Positions 6,547 to 14,989 of a stretch of 64,000 bases of DNA are shown in pieces; the stretch's first letter is position 1, and each line of letters opens with the position of its first letter. The notes below the pieces were generated by a model, which worked only from the letters and a program-made list of their open reading frames with translations, was not told where the DNA came from and made no database searches. Made by a program: the position numbers and the translations under genes. The stretch spans positions 620,001 to 684,000 of the forward strand of contig NZ_JADBGB010000001.1 of assembly GCF_015220045.1 (NCBI RefSeq), in the 5' to 3' direction. The stretch is from Marivivens aquimaris. Lineage in GTDB: Bacteria > Pseudomonadota > Alphaproteobacteria > Rhodobacterales > Rhodobacteraceae.

Positions 6547-8841
6547 ATGGCTGATGGAGGAAACCAATTTGCGGATATGGCCGAGGCCGTGGCGCGCGAA
6601 CTTCTGGGCGAGCCGAACAAGCAGCTCAGCCAAGCCACCGAACTGCGGTGGGGCAAGCACGGCAGCATCTCGCTCGACCTGAAAAAGGGTACGTTCTACG
6701 ACCATCAGGAAAGCGAAGGCGGCGGTGTTCTGTGGCTGGTGGAGCGCGAGACAGGCTACACGCAGCAGGGCGGGCAGGCCGTCGAGTATCTGAGAAACAA
6801 GGGCTTCGATGTAGAGGACAGCCGTCCGCCTCGCGACTACCAGAGCAGCGGGTCATCATCGGCTGGCGGATCTGGCAAGAAAGAATACCGCACCGACAAA
6901 GACGGGAACTGGTTGCCGGATCGCGTCCCGCCTCATGCCGAGCTGACAAAGACCTACGACTACACCGATGCCAGCGGCCAGCTGATGTATCAGGTGCTGC
7001 GCTACGACTGGACCGAGGACAATGCGAAGGGTCGCGGGAAGTCATTCGTGCAGCGCCGCCCCGATACCAGCAAAAAGGGCGGCTGGGCCTATAAGACGCA
7101 GGGCATCACCCGCTTTCCCTACCGACTTCCCGAGTTGCTGGACGACATTTCGCAGGGTCGGCAGGTGTTCATCGTCGAGGGCGAAAAGAAGGTCGACATG
7201 CTGCGCGAGATCGGCGTGCCTGCGACCTGCAACGCCGGAGGCGCTGGCAAGTTCGAGGCCGAACTGGTTCAGTGGTTCAAGGGAGCCGATGCTGTCATTC
7301 TGCCCGACAACGATCCGCAGGCGACGAAGCAGAACGGCGATCTGAAATTCCACGACAACGGCGATCCGGTCTATCCGGGCAAGGATCACGCTGCGCTAGT
7401 GGCGCGCAGCATCAAGGATGTGGCGAAGCGGGTCCGCATCCTCGAAATCCCCGACCTACCGCTAAAGGGTGGCGTCGATGACTGGCTTCCTGCTGGTGGC
7501 ACGAACGAGAAGCTATACGACCTGACCGACGAAATCGCGGTCGACTTCAAAGACACGCCACCGGAGTTCCAGTCGTTCAAGTCCCGCTTCGGTGCGGTGG
7601 GATGGGCCGACTTCGATCAGCCCGGTCCGACCTATGAACACCTCATCAAAGGCGTGCTGACCGAGGGCGAGGTTTCGATGCTGCTCGGGGAAAGCCAGAG
7701 TGGCAAATCGTTCCTCGCCATCGACATTGCCATGTCGGTGGCGCGCGGCGTCCCGTTCTTCGGCCGGAAGGTCCACAAGGGCGGGGTGATCTATCAGGCA
7801 GGGGAAAGCGCGGTCGGCGTGCGCCGCCGTCGCTTTCCGGCCTACGCCACGCACCACGACTGCAAGAGCGAACCGCTCGACCTCGTGCTGCTGGAAAAGC
7901 CCGTCGACCTGTTCAACAGCGACGAGGACTGCGAGGCGTTCATCGCGGAGTGCCGCCACTGGAACAGCGTGTTCGACAACGATCTGAAGCTGATCATCAT
8001 CGACACGTTTAACAAGGCAACCCCCGGCGCGAACGAGAACGACGGCAAGGATATGGGGAACGTGCTGAAGCGCTGTGACCGCATCCGCCGTGACACTGGC
8101 GCCCACGTCATGCTGGTCCATCACCTCAATGCCGGTGGCACCAAGGCACGCGGCCACACCAGCCTATTCGGCAACGTCGAAAACGTCGTCACTGTGCGGC
8201 GCAAGTTGGACAGCAGCGACAGTGATGGTCGTCAGGTGCGCGAGTGGATCATATCCAAGCAGAAGGACGGCGAGGATGGCATCCATCAGAATTTCGTTCT
8301 GGCGGGTGTCTATCTCGGCTCTGATGCAGACGGGGATCGGATCACGTCCTGCGTCGTGCAGCCTCCGGCTGGTGCTACCATCGACCAGCCCGAAAACGAC
8401 AAGGGGATCACGGCCAGCGAGCCCGGTAAGCGCGTACTTCGTGACATGCTGCACCTGTTCGAGGAGAACGCCGTGCTGGCGCCAGCAGAGCTGAAGCTGC
8501 CGCAGGGGTCGATCGTCATCAACCGGAAAGACCTTTGGGAATATTCCAAGGCCACACACCTGACCTCGGAGGACATTACCCCGAAGGATGGGGAGGACGA
8601 GAAGCAGGCACTAGACCGCGCCACCGACACGCTCCGCAAGCAGATCAAGCGTGGCAGCGACGGACTCTACAACAAGGGTGTGATCCAGAAGCTCGACGAC
8701 TGGATCTGGTTCACAGGCAAGCGGGTCAAAGGCTTCGGGCCTCTACCGACCCACCGTGAAGATCCCGCTTACGCTCCAGCGCCAACGGAGGTCGACACCT
8801 CAGGCGATGACATGCCGTTTGATATGGGAGACTACAGATGA
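6547..8841 (+). CDS. Primase-helicase (TOPRIM + RecA-like AAA_25 domain)
   Basis: 764 residues. A TOPRIM-like segment occurs at ~205-260 (FIVEGEKK, then VILPDNDPQ). A RepA/AAA_25-type ATPase follows, with Walker A GESQSGKS near 382 and Walker B LIIIDT near 482, then MLVHHLNAGG as the sensor region. The C-terminal ~150 residues look like a winged-helix or DNA-contact region. This arrangement is the usual phage replication protein that primes and unwinds DNA. The start follows a GGTGG stretch. It overlaps the next gene by 4 bp. Confidence 0.85.
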   Translation: MADGGNQFADMAEAVARELLGEPNKQLSQATELRWGKHGSISLDLKKGTFYDHQESEGGGVLWLVERETGYTQQGGQAVEYLRNKGFDVEDSRPPRDYQSSGSSSAGGSGKKEYRTDKDGNWLPDRVPPHAELTKTYDYTDASGQLMYQVLRYDWTEDNAKGRGKSFVQRRPDTSKKGGWAYKTQGITRFPYRLPELLDDISQGRQVFIVEGEKKVDMLREIGVPATCNAGGAGKFEAELVQWFKGADAVILPDNDPQATKQNGDLKFHDNGDPVYPGKDHAALVARSIKDVAKRVRILEIPDLPLKGGVDDWLPAGGTNEKLYDLTDEIAVDFKDTPPEFQSFKSRFGAVGWADFDQPGPTYEHLIKGVLTEGEVSMLLGESQSGKSFLAIDIAMSVARGVPFFGRKVHKGGVIYQAGESAVGVRRRRFPAYATHHDCKSEPLDLVLLEKPVDLFNSDEDCEAFIAECRHWNSVFDNDLKLIIIDTFNKATPGANENDGKDMGNVLKRCDRIRRDTGAHVMLVHHLNAGGTKARGHTSLFGNVENVVTVRRKLDSSDSDGRQVREWIISKQKDGEDGIHQNFVLAGVYLGSDADGDRITSCVVQPPAGATIDQPENDKGITASEPGKRVLRDMLHLFEENAVLAPAELKLPQGSIVINRKDLWEYSKATHLTSEDITPKDGEDEKQALDRATDTLRKQIKRGSDGLYNKGVIQKLDDWIWFTGKRVKGFGPLPTHREDPAYAPAPTEVDTSGDDMPFDMGDYR

Positions 8842-9323
8842 GCGTCTGGACGATTAAGGTCGTCGAAGAAACCATTGTCGACGCCCTGCGCTACGCCAGC
8901 CGCCATGCCGGTCGAGTAGGTCCGCAGGGCATCAAATCGGGCGCGCTGCCGTTCGTGATCGGTTCTGTCGAAGAGTACATCGAAATCTGGGGGGAAATCC
9001 CCGAACGGGCGGGTGACGATGATGGTGATGAAATGCCTGTGGAGTACCTGCCGCCGTATCGCGTGACGCTCTACACGGAGGCGCTGCAATGGCAGTGTCG
9101 GTATCTGCCGGAGAAGGCGAGCCCGACCGAAATGCGGGTGTTCGCTGCCCATCTTGCGGCAGCGCTGCGAGGCACCCCCACGGATAAAGCTGCTCGCAGG
9201 CTGAACCTGACACGCCCCCGATTTTACCAGCTCAAGGACCGCGCCGCGGGCCGCATCGCGGTCGGGCTGATGCGCGATCGGATTGGATCAAACGGACTGC
9301 CGGAGGACGAGGACGATGAGTGA
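8838..9323 (+). CDS. Phage protein with C-terminal HTH-like region (DUF6362-like)
   Basis: 161 residues. The N-terminus (MSVWTIKVVEETIVDALRYA) and a C-terminal helical block with AARRLNLTRPRFYQLKDRAA resemble DUF6362-type phage proteins, whose end looks like a helix-turn-helix. The middle is acidic. It is coupled to the primase-helicase (ATGA). It could be a replication-linked regulator; family assignment is tentative. Confidence 0.5.
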   Translation: MSVWTIKVVEETIVDALRYASRHAGRVGPQGIKSGALPFVIGSVEEYIEIWGEIPERAGDDDGDEMPVEYLPPYRVTLYTEALQWQCRYLPEKASPTEMRVFAAHLAAALRGTPTDKAARRLNLTRPRFYQLKDRAAGRIAVGLMRDRIGSNGLPEDEDDE

Positions 9324-9567
9324 CGAGGTGAACGCCAAGCCGACCCTGAGGGAGATGTCCGAGCTGGTCACAAACCTCCACATCAGCGCGACCAGGCAGA
9401 TGTATGACGGACGGGAACCGAAAGAGATTTTCGTCAGGCTGGAGCCGCGTCAGGCGCGGGTGCTGGAGGGCATCTTCGGCCTGCTCGAACTGTGCATCGA
9501 GCATCGCGCCTTGGACTATCTGAGCAAGATGGCGAAGAAGGCGCGGCTGGAGCGCGAAAGGCGCTGA
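9316..9567 (+). CDS. Hypothetical phage protein, 83 aa
   Basis: Start at ATG 9316, overlapping the previous stop by 8 bp. Helical, charged protein; residues 45-75 form an amphipathic helix rich in Arg/Glu/Leu, and the last 15 residues are strongly basic. No family recognised. It closes the first replication sub-operon, and two operator-like sites and a hairpin follow. Confidence 0.55.
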   Translation: MSDEVNAKPTLREMSELVTNLHISATRQMYDGREPKEIFVRLEPRQARVLEGIFGLLELCIEHRALDYLSKMAKKARLERERR

Positions 9568-9617
9568 TGTTGGATAATTTCCAACAGTAGGTGTTGCAGA
9601 ATTGGAAAATCTCCTAT
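9568..9617. promoter_or_regulatory. Tandem operator-like sites before the SSB operon
   Basis: TGTTGGATAATTTCCAACA at 9568-9586 is a 19-bp palindrome with one mismatched pair. AATTGGAAAATCTCCTAT at 9600-9617 is a weaker second copy. The pair resembles the two sites upstream of the DUF932 gene. They lie where a second rightward promoter for the SSB genes would be. Confidence 0.6.
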
Positions 9618-9624
9618 AAGGAAA

Positions 9625-9648
9625 AAGGGCGGACTTCGGTTCGCCCTT
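9625..9648 (+). terminator. Hairpin with T-rich tail
   Basis: AAGGGCGGA pairs with TTCGCCCTT (one G-T pair) around CTTCGG, followed by GTTTGTTGTT. It ends the first replication sub-operon or attenuates the next one. Confidence 0.6.
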
Positions 9649-9669
9649 GTTTGTTGTTGGAGATGAAAG

Positions 9670-9804
9670 ATGGCGCACCGTACTGCCAGCCCTCAGATCG
9701 CGACCCACACGGGAACCCCCGACGATCAATCGACGAACCACCTTAAAATCATGAACGAAATGACGGCCAGCACCGCGCTGTGCCGGACGGAGACCTACGC
9801 GTAA
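9670..9804 (+). CDS. Small ORF upstream of ssb, 44 aa
   Basis: ATG at 9670 with TTGGAGATGAAAG directly upstream; its TAA overlaps the ssb ATG (TAATG). The product is Thr/Ala-rich and starts [12 protein letters not shown]. No family recognised. The good ribosome site and stop-start coupling suggest it drives ssb translation; it may be a leader peptide or a real small protein. Confidence 0.5.
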   Translation: MAHRTASPQIATHTGTPDDQSTNHLKIMNEMTASTALCRTETYA

Positions 9805-10319
9805 TGGCCGGATCGGTAAACAAAGTCATCCTGATCGGGAACCTCGGGAGAGACCCTGAGGTTCGCAATTTCAACAACGGCGGGAAGGTTGTGAACCTCC
9901 GCATCGCGACCTCGGAAAATTGGAAAGACCGCAACACGGGCGAGCGCCGTGAGCGCACCGAATGGCACTCGGTCGCCATCTTTAACGAAGCGTTGGGCCG
10001 CATAGCAGAGCAGTTCCTCCGCAAAGGCTCGACGGTCTACGTCGAAGGCCAGTTGGAGACCCGCAAGTGGCAGGACCAGTCGGGTCAGGACCGCTACACC
10101 ACCGAAGTCGTTCTTCGCCCATTCAGCGGCAACCTAACCATGCTGGGCGGTCGCGGTGATGGCGGGCAGGGCGGCAACTCCGGCGGTGGATATGGCGGCG
10201 GCAACTCCGGTGGCAACTCAGGCGGTGGCTACGGAAACAGCGGCAACTCGGGCGGATCGGGTGGCGGCGGTTACAGCGGTGGCTCCTCCAACGAAATCGA
10301 CGACGAAATTCCGTTCTGA
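9804..10319 (+). CDS. ssb: Single-stranded DNA-binding protein
   Basis: 171 residues. The OB-fold domain occupies 1-~110, beginning [19 protein letters not shown] and including [11 protein letters not shown] and [14 protein letters not shown] Gly/Ser/Asn-rich linker spans ~118-163. The acidic tip DDEIPF recruits partner proteins. It coats single-stranded DNA during phage replication and recombination. The start is fixed by homology and TAATG coupling. It overlaps the downstream helicase by one base. Confidence 0.97.
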   Translation: MAGSVNKVILIGNLGRDPEVRNFNNGGKVVNLRIATSENWKDRNTGERRERTEWHSVAIFNEALGRIAEQFLRKGSTVYVEGQLETRKWQDQSGQDRYTTEVVLRPFSGNLTMLGGRGDGGQGGNSGGGYGGGNSGGNSGGGYGNSGNSGGSGGGGYSGGSSNEIDDEIPF

Positions 10320-11443
10320 TGGCTGGTGGCATGAAACTCGGACCCCAGCAGAAAGACGCCCGCGATGCCGTGATGGCGTGGCGAAAGAAGGCGGTGCAGG
10401 GCGATGCCGCCCCGTTCTTCTATCTCGCTGGATACGCAGGCACGGGCAAAACCTTCCTTGCCCGAGATTTGGCGAAAGGGCTGAAGGCGGAGTTCGCCGC
10501 CTTCACCGGCAAGGCCGCGCTCCAGATGAGCCGTGCGGGCTGCTCCGGCGCCAGCACCATTCACTCCGCGATCTACAACGTGGAGGAAAAGAACGGGCAG
10601 ACGCGGTTCAAACTGAACCCGCAGTCCGCCTTCGCCTCCGCTGACCTCATCGTCATCGACGAGGTGTCGATGGTAGGCACAGAACTGGGGCAAGACGTTC
10701 TGAGCTTCGGCGTCCCTGTCCTCGTCCTCGGTGATCCGGCACAGCTGCCGCCCGTGGGGCAGGACACGGGCTTTTTCACCAAGGGCAAGCCCGACTTTTT
10801 CCTCTCCGAAATCCGGCGTCAGGCGCTGGACAATCCCATCATCCAGATGGCGACGGAGGTACGCCAGCAGCGCAGTCTGAAGCTGGGGCAGTACGGCGAG
10901 AGCCGCGTGGTGCGCGATGGTGTCCTCACGCAAGGGGAGTTCAAGGCCGCTGATCAGGTGCTGTGCGGAACGCACCGCACCCGCCGCAATGTGAACCGCA
11001 AATTCCGCCGCATCCTCGGCTACGACAAGTGGCACTTGCCGCAGGTCGGTGAGCGGCTGGTGTGCACGAAGAACTGCAAGCTGACCCGCATTTTTAACGG
11101 CGGAATGTTCGAGGTCGTGGAAGCCGAATACGGCTCCGGCGACGAGTTTTCCATGATCGTGCAGTCGCTCGACTTCACCAACCGAAAGCCGATCGAAGTC
11201 AAGAGCCTGACGGGTCTCTACACCGGCGAGTTTTCCAACCTCAACGACCAAGAGCTGTACCGCAAAACTCGCGGCACCCAGTCGTTCGACTTCGGCTACG
11301 CGCTGACCTGCCACAAGGCGCAGGGCAGCCAGTGGGACAACGTCATCACCTTCGACGAGAGCCGTTCGTTCACCGACTGGCACCGCTGGCTCTACACCGC
11401 GATCACCCGCGCCGCCGAAACCACATCCATCATCAATTTCTGA
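10319..11443 (+). CDS. SF1 helicase (RecD/Dda-like)
   Basis: 374 residues. Walker A is GYAGTGKT (~39-46), motif II is VIDEVSMV (~112-119), and motif III is LGDPAQLPPVG (~137-147). The C-terminal UvrD-type signature is CHKAQGSQWDNV (~334-345), followed by YTAITRA. This order is that of small SF1B 5'-3' helicases such as T4 Dda. It probably acts on replication forks or strand exchange intermediates. It is coupled to ssb (TGATG). Confidence 0.9.
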   Translation: MAGGMKLGPQQKDARDAVMAWRKKAVQGDAAPFFYLAGYAGTGKTFLARDLAKGLKAEFAAFTGKAALQMSRAGCSGASTIHSAIYNVEEKNGQTRFKLNPQSAFASADLIVIDEVSMVGTELGQDVLSFGVPVLVLGDPAQLPPVGQDTGFFTKGKPDFFLSEIRRQALDNPIIQMATEVRQQRSLKLGQYGESRVVRDGVLTQGEFKAADQVLCGTHRTRRNVNRKFRRILGYDKWHLPQVGERLVCTKNCKLTRIFNGGMFEVVEAEYGSGDEFSMIVQSLDFTNRKPIEVKSLTGLYTGEFSNLNDQELYRKTRGTQSFDFGYALTCHKAQGSQWDNVITFDESRSFTDWHRWLYTAITRAAETTSIINF

Positions 11444-11461
11444 CAGGAAGATAGCCCCAGA

Positions 11462-11749
11462 ATGCTCCAATCCTCCCCACCAAAACACAGGGTCATCGAG
11501 TTCACCGCAGCGGAAATGGCAGCGATCCGGCTGGTGTCCAAGCCCTACAAAATCGCGGCCCATCAACTCGGCATCAGCGAGGCAGCATTCAAGCTCCGCA
11601 TCAAGAATGCCCGCGCCAAATGCGGCGCAGCATCGGCGGTCGATCTGGCCGTCATCGCAACCCGCTCCGGCATCCTCATCGACCTGCCCGACAACATGCT
11701 GGCGATGCGGTGCAAACAGAAAACCAAGGCGAAAAGGAAGTCCAAATGA
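11462..11749 (+). CDS. LuxR/GerE-like HTH protein, 95 aa
   Basis: Residues ~14-70 follow the GerE helix-turn-helix pattern: FTAAEMAAIRLVSKPYKIAA, then HQLGISEAAFKLRIKNARA and AVDLAVIATRSGIL. There is no receiver or ligand domain, only a lone DNA-binding unit with a basic tail (KQKTKAKRKSK). It lies between the helicase and a ParB-like gene, overlapping the latter by 4 bp. It is likely a phage transcription regulator. Confidence 0.65.
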   Translation: MLQSSPPKHRVIEFTAAEMAAIRLVSKPYKIAAHQLGISEAAFKLRIKNARAKCGAASAVDLAVIATRSGILIDLPDNMLAMRCKQKTKAKRKSK

Positions 11750-13557
11750 ACGCCATTGTTCAAACACCTCTGGGTCGGCTCACGCTGTCACCCATCAATC
11801 CGCGCCAGACCGCCGCAGAGGACGGCATTGCCACGCTGGCAGCGTCCATCAAGGTCTGCGGCCTGATCCAGTCGCTCGGCGGCTATAAGCCCGCCGATGC
11901 GGCTGAGGACGAGCCTGTGCAGATCGTGGCCGGTGGTCGCCGGCTACGCGCTCTGCAAAGCCTGGTCGAGAGCGGCGACTACACCGACGCCATTCTGGTG
12001 CCGGTCATGATCACGGACGACGAGGCCACGGCGCGCCAGTGGTCCATCGCGGAAAACGAAATCCGCGAGGGCGTCGACCTCGCCCATCAGGTCCGCGCCT
12101 ATCAACGGCAGTACGAGCTGACCCCCAATATCGAGGCCATCGCGGAGGCGTTTGGCGTATCGAAGCGGAAGGTGAAGCAGCGGCTCAAGTTGGCCGACCT
12201 CGGGGACATGGCACTGACCGCGTGGGCCGAGGGAAAGATCGACGATGAAACCGCTGGAGCGCTCACTTTGTGTGAGGCAGGGGAGCGTCAGGACGAGCTC
12301 GTGACCGGCCTTCTGAACAAAGACTTCAATGGTTGGGAGCTTCGTCGCAAAATCACGAACCAGAGCATCGACGGCACCGAACGCATCGGAAAGCTGGTGC
12401 TGGAACAGTACCGAGCGCGCGGCGGCGCTGAGACGGCCGACCTGTTCAGTGATGAAATTTGGCTCCACGACACCGAGCTTGCCTTCGATATTGCGAAGGA
12501 AATTCTGGTGGCGAAGGCGGACGAACTTCTGGCTGAAGGTTGGGCCAGCGTCGAGGTCGCATCCCTCGAAGTCTCTAGCCGGTGGCAACTACAAGACGGC
12601 ACCATTTTCGTCCGAGGTGATACATCGCCCCTCACCGAAGAGGAGCAGGACGAGCTCGCGAGCCTCAAAGCCGCCGTCGCTGAAAATGACGGTCCTATCT
12701 CCGATGAAATTCGGGAAATGACGAACCAGATTTGGAAGCTCGAAAATAAGCCTCCGGCGTACAGCGATGAGCTGAAGTCGCAGACGAACGCCACGATCTA
12801 CATAGGCTATAAGGGCGTCGAACTGTACCCGTGGGTCGCGCCCAAAGGCGGCGGCGAAACTATCTCCCAGAGCAGCGCAGCGACACAGGAACAGGCCGCC
12901 GGTCCTGTCTACTCTCAGGCGGTGGTAAATGACCTCCGCGCAGTGCGCCTCGCAGCGATGCAGCACGCGTTGATGAAGAACCCGAACCTCGGCTTGGAAC
13001 TGCTCGCGCTCCTGATCGGCGGCGACACATACGGTGCAGCTGTCACCATTAACAGCCAGACCAACACGCCTAGCACCAAGGATGACGGATGGGTCCAGCC
13101 CGATATTAAACGCAGCCTCGACAGCGCTTCGCATCGGCTCAAGGACAAGGTCGCGGCCTTCACCGAGAACAACACGCAAGAACGCCACATCGAGCTACTG
13201 CTGTCGGCCCTGCTGCCCGCGCTGCAATACGCCCTCTGTCACACCTTGGGGGAGACGGAGGAGCGTCAGAAGCTCTGGAACCTCTACGGGCGTCAGGCGG
13301 GGATGAACCTGCGCGAGTTCTGGACCCCGACCGACACCAATTTCTTCAAACGGATCACCGCCGACCAGCTCCACGGGATCTGGTCCGAACTGGTCGGGTG
13401 CAAGCCCGGAGAGCCGAAGCAGCTCGCCTTCGAGAGCCAGAAGAAGGGCGCGAAGGTGAAGCAGCTTCACGCGCTGTTCCACGACGAAGCCACCCGCAAA
13501 AACCTCACCAAAGCGCAGCTCAAGCGCGTCGAAGCATGGGAGCCTGAAATTGTCTGA
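11746..13557 (+). CDS. Large ParB-like protein, 603 aa
   Basis: Start at ATG 11746 (ATGA overlap with the previous gene). Residues ~10-100 have the ParB/Srx-like fold: NPRQ, then IKVCGLIQSL and IVAGGRRLRAL. A KorB-type helix-turn-helix follows at ~127-160 (IEAIAEAFGVSKRKVKQRL). The remaining ~430 residues are helical and unlike chromosomal ParB. No ParA is nearby, so it is not a partition system; in phages such proteins are DNA-binding or CTP-dependent accessory factors of unknown use. Confidence 0.8.
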   Translation: MNAIVQTPLGRLTLSPINPRQTAAEDGIATLAASIKVCGLIQSLGGYKPADAAEDEPVQIVAGGRRLRALQSLVESGDYTDAILVPVMITDDEATARQWSIAENEIREGVDLAHQVRAYQRQYELTPNIEAIAEAFGVSKRKVKQRLKLADLGDMALTAWAEGKIDDETAGALTLCEAGERQDELVTGLLNKDFNGWELRRKITNQSIDGTERIGKLVLEQYRARGGAETADLFSDEIWLHDTELAFDIAKEILVAKADELLAEGWASVEVASLEVSSRWQLQDGTIFVRGDTSPLTEEEQDELASLKAAVAENDGPISDEIREMTNQIWKLENKPPAYSDELKSQTNATIYIGYKGVELYPWVAPKGGGETISQSSAATQEQAAGPVYSQAVVNDLRAVRLAAMQHALMKNPNLGLELLALLIGGDTYGAAVTINSQTNTPSTKDDGWVQPDIKRSLDSASHRLKDKVAAFTENNTQERHIELLLSALLPALQYALCHTLGETEERQKLWNLYGRQAGMNLREFWTPTDTNFFKRITADQLHGIWSELVGCKPGEPKQLAFESQKKGAKVKQLHALFHDEATRKNLTKAQLKRVEAWEPEIV

Positions 13558-13855
13558 ACAGTCCACAAGTCCGCTCGGTGCGGAATGGTTCGATCACGTC
13601 AACGGCTCAAAGCTGAAAGCGGCGAAAGAGGAGGGCTTCGCCATTGGCATCGGCATCGCGGTGATGCTGCTCCAGCATTGCCGGACCACCTACGCCAACA
13701 CCGCAGCGTCCAAGGGGATCGACCCCCGTCTGATCGAACACGCCACGGCCATTCTGGCCGATGCGGAGGCCGGGGTCGCGGCGCTCAAGCTGTCGAATGA
13801 CGCCCCTGCGGCGATCCGGACCGACAGCCCAGTTCTCGAGGTCCACAATGGGTAA
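13550..13855 (+). CDS. Hypothetical phage protein, 101 aa (TTG start)
   Basis: The only well-placed start is TTG at 13550, with GGGAG seven bases upstream; the next in-frame ATG would remove over a third of the protein. It overlaps the ParB-like gene by 8 bp. Helical and Ala-rich, with KAAKEEGFAIGIGIAVMLLQ as a possible weak membrane or amphipathic helix. Family not recognised. Confidence 0.5.
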   Translation: MSEQSTSPLGAEWFDHVNGSKLKAAKEEGFAIGIGIAVMLLQHCRTTYANTAASKGIDPRLIEHATAILADAEAGVAALKLSNDAPAAIRTDSPVLEVHNG

Positions 13856-14081
13856 CGTTGCCGAAGTCGTAGCGTTCTGCTCCTCGCTATCGGCATTCAT
13901 TCTGGTGCTGTGGTTCTTCTGCTCCTCGCGCTCGTTCGGCCTGCCGCGCGAGGACGCAATGCTGGTGCTGCTGCTGATCGTCAGCATCATCGCTGTCATC
14001 GCCAATGCGCGGCTGCTGGTCGCGCATCAATGCGCGCCCAGAGCCTGTGAAATGCCCCTGATCATGGAGCGGTGGTCATGA
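13848..14081 (+). CDS. Two-span membrane protein, 77 aa
   Basis: Start at ATG 13848, inside the preceding gene's end. Residues ~7-27 and ~38-57 are hydrophobic, giving two membrane spans, with a short basic loop between. A Cys/Pro-containing tail follows. It overlaps the next small gene by 4 bp. Could be an inner-membrane phage accessory such as superinfection exclusion; no family recognised. Confidence 0.5.
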   Translation: MGNVAEVVAFCSSLSAFILVLWFFCSSRSFGLPREDAMLVLLLIVSIIAVIANARLLVAHQCAPRACEMPLIMERWS

Positions 14082-14287
14082 GCAGGGGAAAGGGCGAAGG
14101 CGAGGGCAAGCTGAACCGAGACCGGCGCCACATGCCGCCGCCCCACGTTCATCGCCGCACCGTCAACACACGGTCAATCAAGGCCCGTCAGGACGCGGCG
14201 ATCTACGGCATCATCCATGGCCGTGGGCCGCGCCCTGTCTCCCTCTCTCGCCCGCCATGGGTCAAGGACGAGGAGAGCGACAAGTGA
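14078..14287 (+). CDS. Small basic phage protein, 69 aa
   Basis: Start ATG 14078 (ATGAGC). His/Arg-rich, with HMPPPHVHRRTVN in the middle and no hydrophobic segment. Its stop overlaps the GTG start of the methyltransferase. Nucleic-acid binding is possible from composition only. Confidence 0.5.
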   Translation: MSRGKGEGEGKLNRDRRHMPPPHVHRRTVNTRSIKARQDAAIYGIIHGRGPRPVSLSRPPWVKDEESDK

Positions 14288-14988
14288 GCAGTCGGAGCGG
14301 CATCACACCACGCAACTCCATCGCCACCATGTCTCGTCGGCACGAGGCGCTGGACTCGCTGGATGACTTCCCAACGCCGCCGTGGGCCACACGCGCTGTC
14401 ATCGACCACCTCAAGCGCCGAGGTGTTCCGGTCGGCGGTGTCGTGGCCGAGCCTTGCGCCAATCGCGGCTACATGGTGCGCCCGCTCTGGGAGGCATTCG
14501 ACACGGTGATCGCCTCGGACGTCCACGACTACGGGATGGGCTACGAGGTCCGGGACTACCTCGACGGAAAGCCGAAGCCGCCAGTCGATTGGACCTTCAT
14601 CAACCCGCCGTTCAACGAGGCGCTGGCGTTCATTCAGGAGGCTCTGCTCACCAGCACGGTCGGCGTAGCTGCCTTCCTCCGCCTCAGCTTCCTTGAAACG
14701 CAGGAACGCTACCGCGACTTGTACGCGGCCAATGCCCCGAGCCGCGTGATCATCCATTCGGATCGCGTCGTGATCCACAAGGGCCGTGTCCCGAGCCCCA
14801 ACGTCAAAGAAGCCGTGATCGACCCCAAAACCGGCCAGACCGTCATGCGCGCCCCGACGACTGCCACGGCCTACTGCTGGCTGATCTTCGAGCGCGGCAA
14901 CACCCGACACACCACCCTCGAATGGCTGCCGCCCTCACGGCGGCTGTTTGAGCAACCCGACGACTACACCCCTCACGGAGAACAATGA
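14284..14988 (+). CDS. Phage DNA adenine methyltransferase-like protein
   Basis: 234 residues from GTG 14284 (GTGA overlap). Motif I-like VVAEPCANRGYM lies near residue 52, an acidic ASDVHDYG near 78, and the catalytic motif IV appears as INPPF near residue 104. This order is the class I gamma-type N6-adenine methyltransferase pattern. In motif I an Asn replaces the common Gly (AEPCAN rather than AEPCAG), which may weaken SAM binding. No restriction nuclease adjoins it; likely roles are protection from host restriction or control of phage DNA. Confidence 0.75.
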   Translation: MSSRSGITPRNSIATMSRRHEALDSLDDFPTPPWATRAVIDHLKRRGVPVGGVVAEPCANRGYMVRPLWEAFDTVIASDVHDYGMGYEVRDYLDGKPKPPVDWTFINPPFNEALAFIQEALLTSTVGVAAFLRLSFLETQERYRDLYAANAPSRVIIHSDRVVIHKGRVPSPNVKEAVIDPKTGQTVMRAPTTATAYCWLIFERGNTRHTTLEWLPPSRRLFEQPDDYTPHGEQ

Positions 14989-14989
14989 A

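Noticed and set aside
10271-11767. 498-codon minus-strand open frame
   Set aside because: Shadow of the SF1 helicase; no motifs, no ribosome site, composition typical of reverse frames.
11746-13557. Plasmid-type partition system from the ParB-like gene
   Set aside because: No ParA ATPase or centromere repeats; the gene sits in the phage middle operon.
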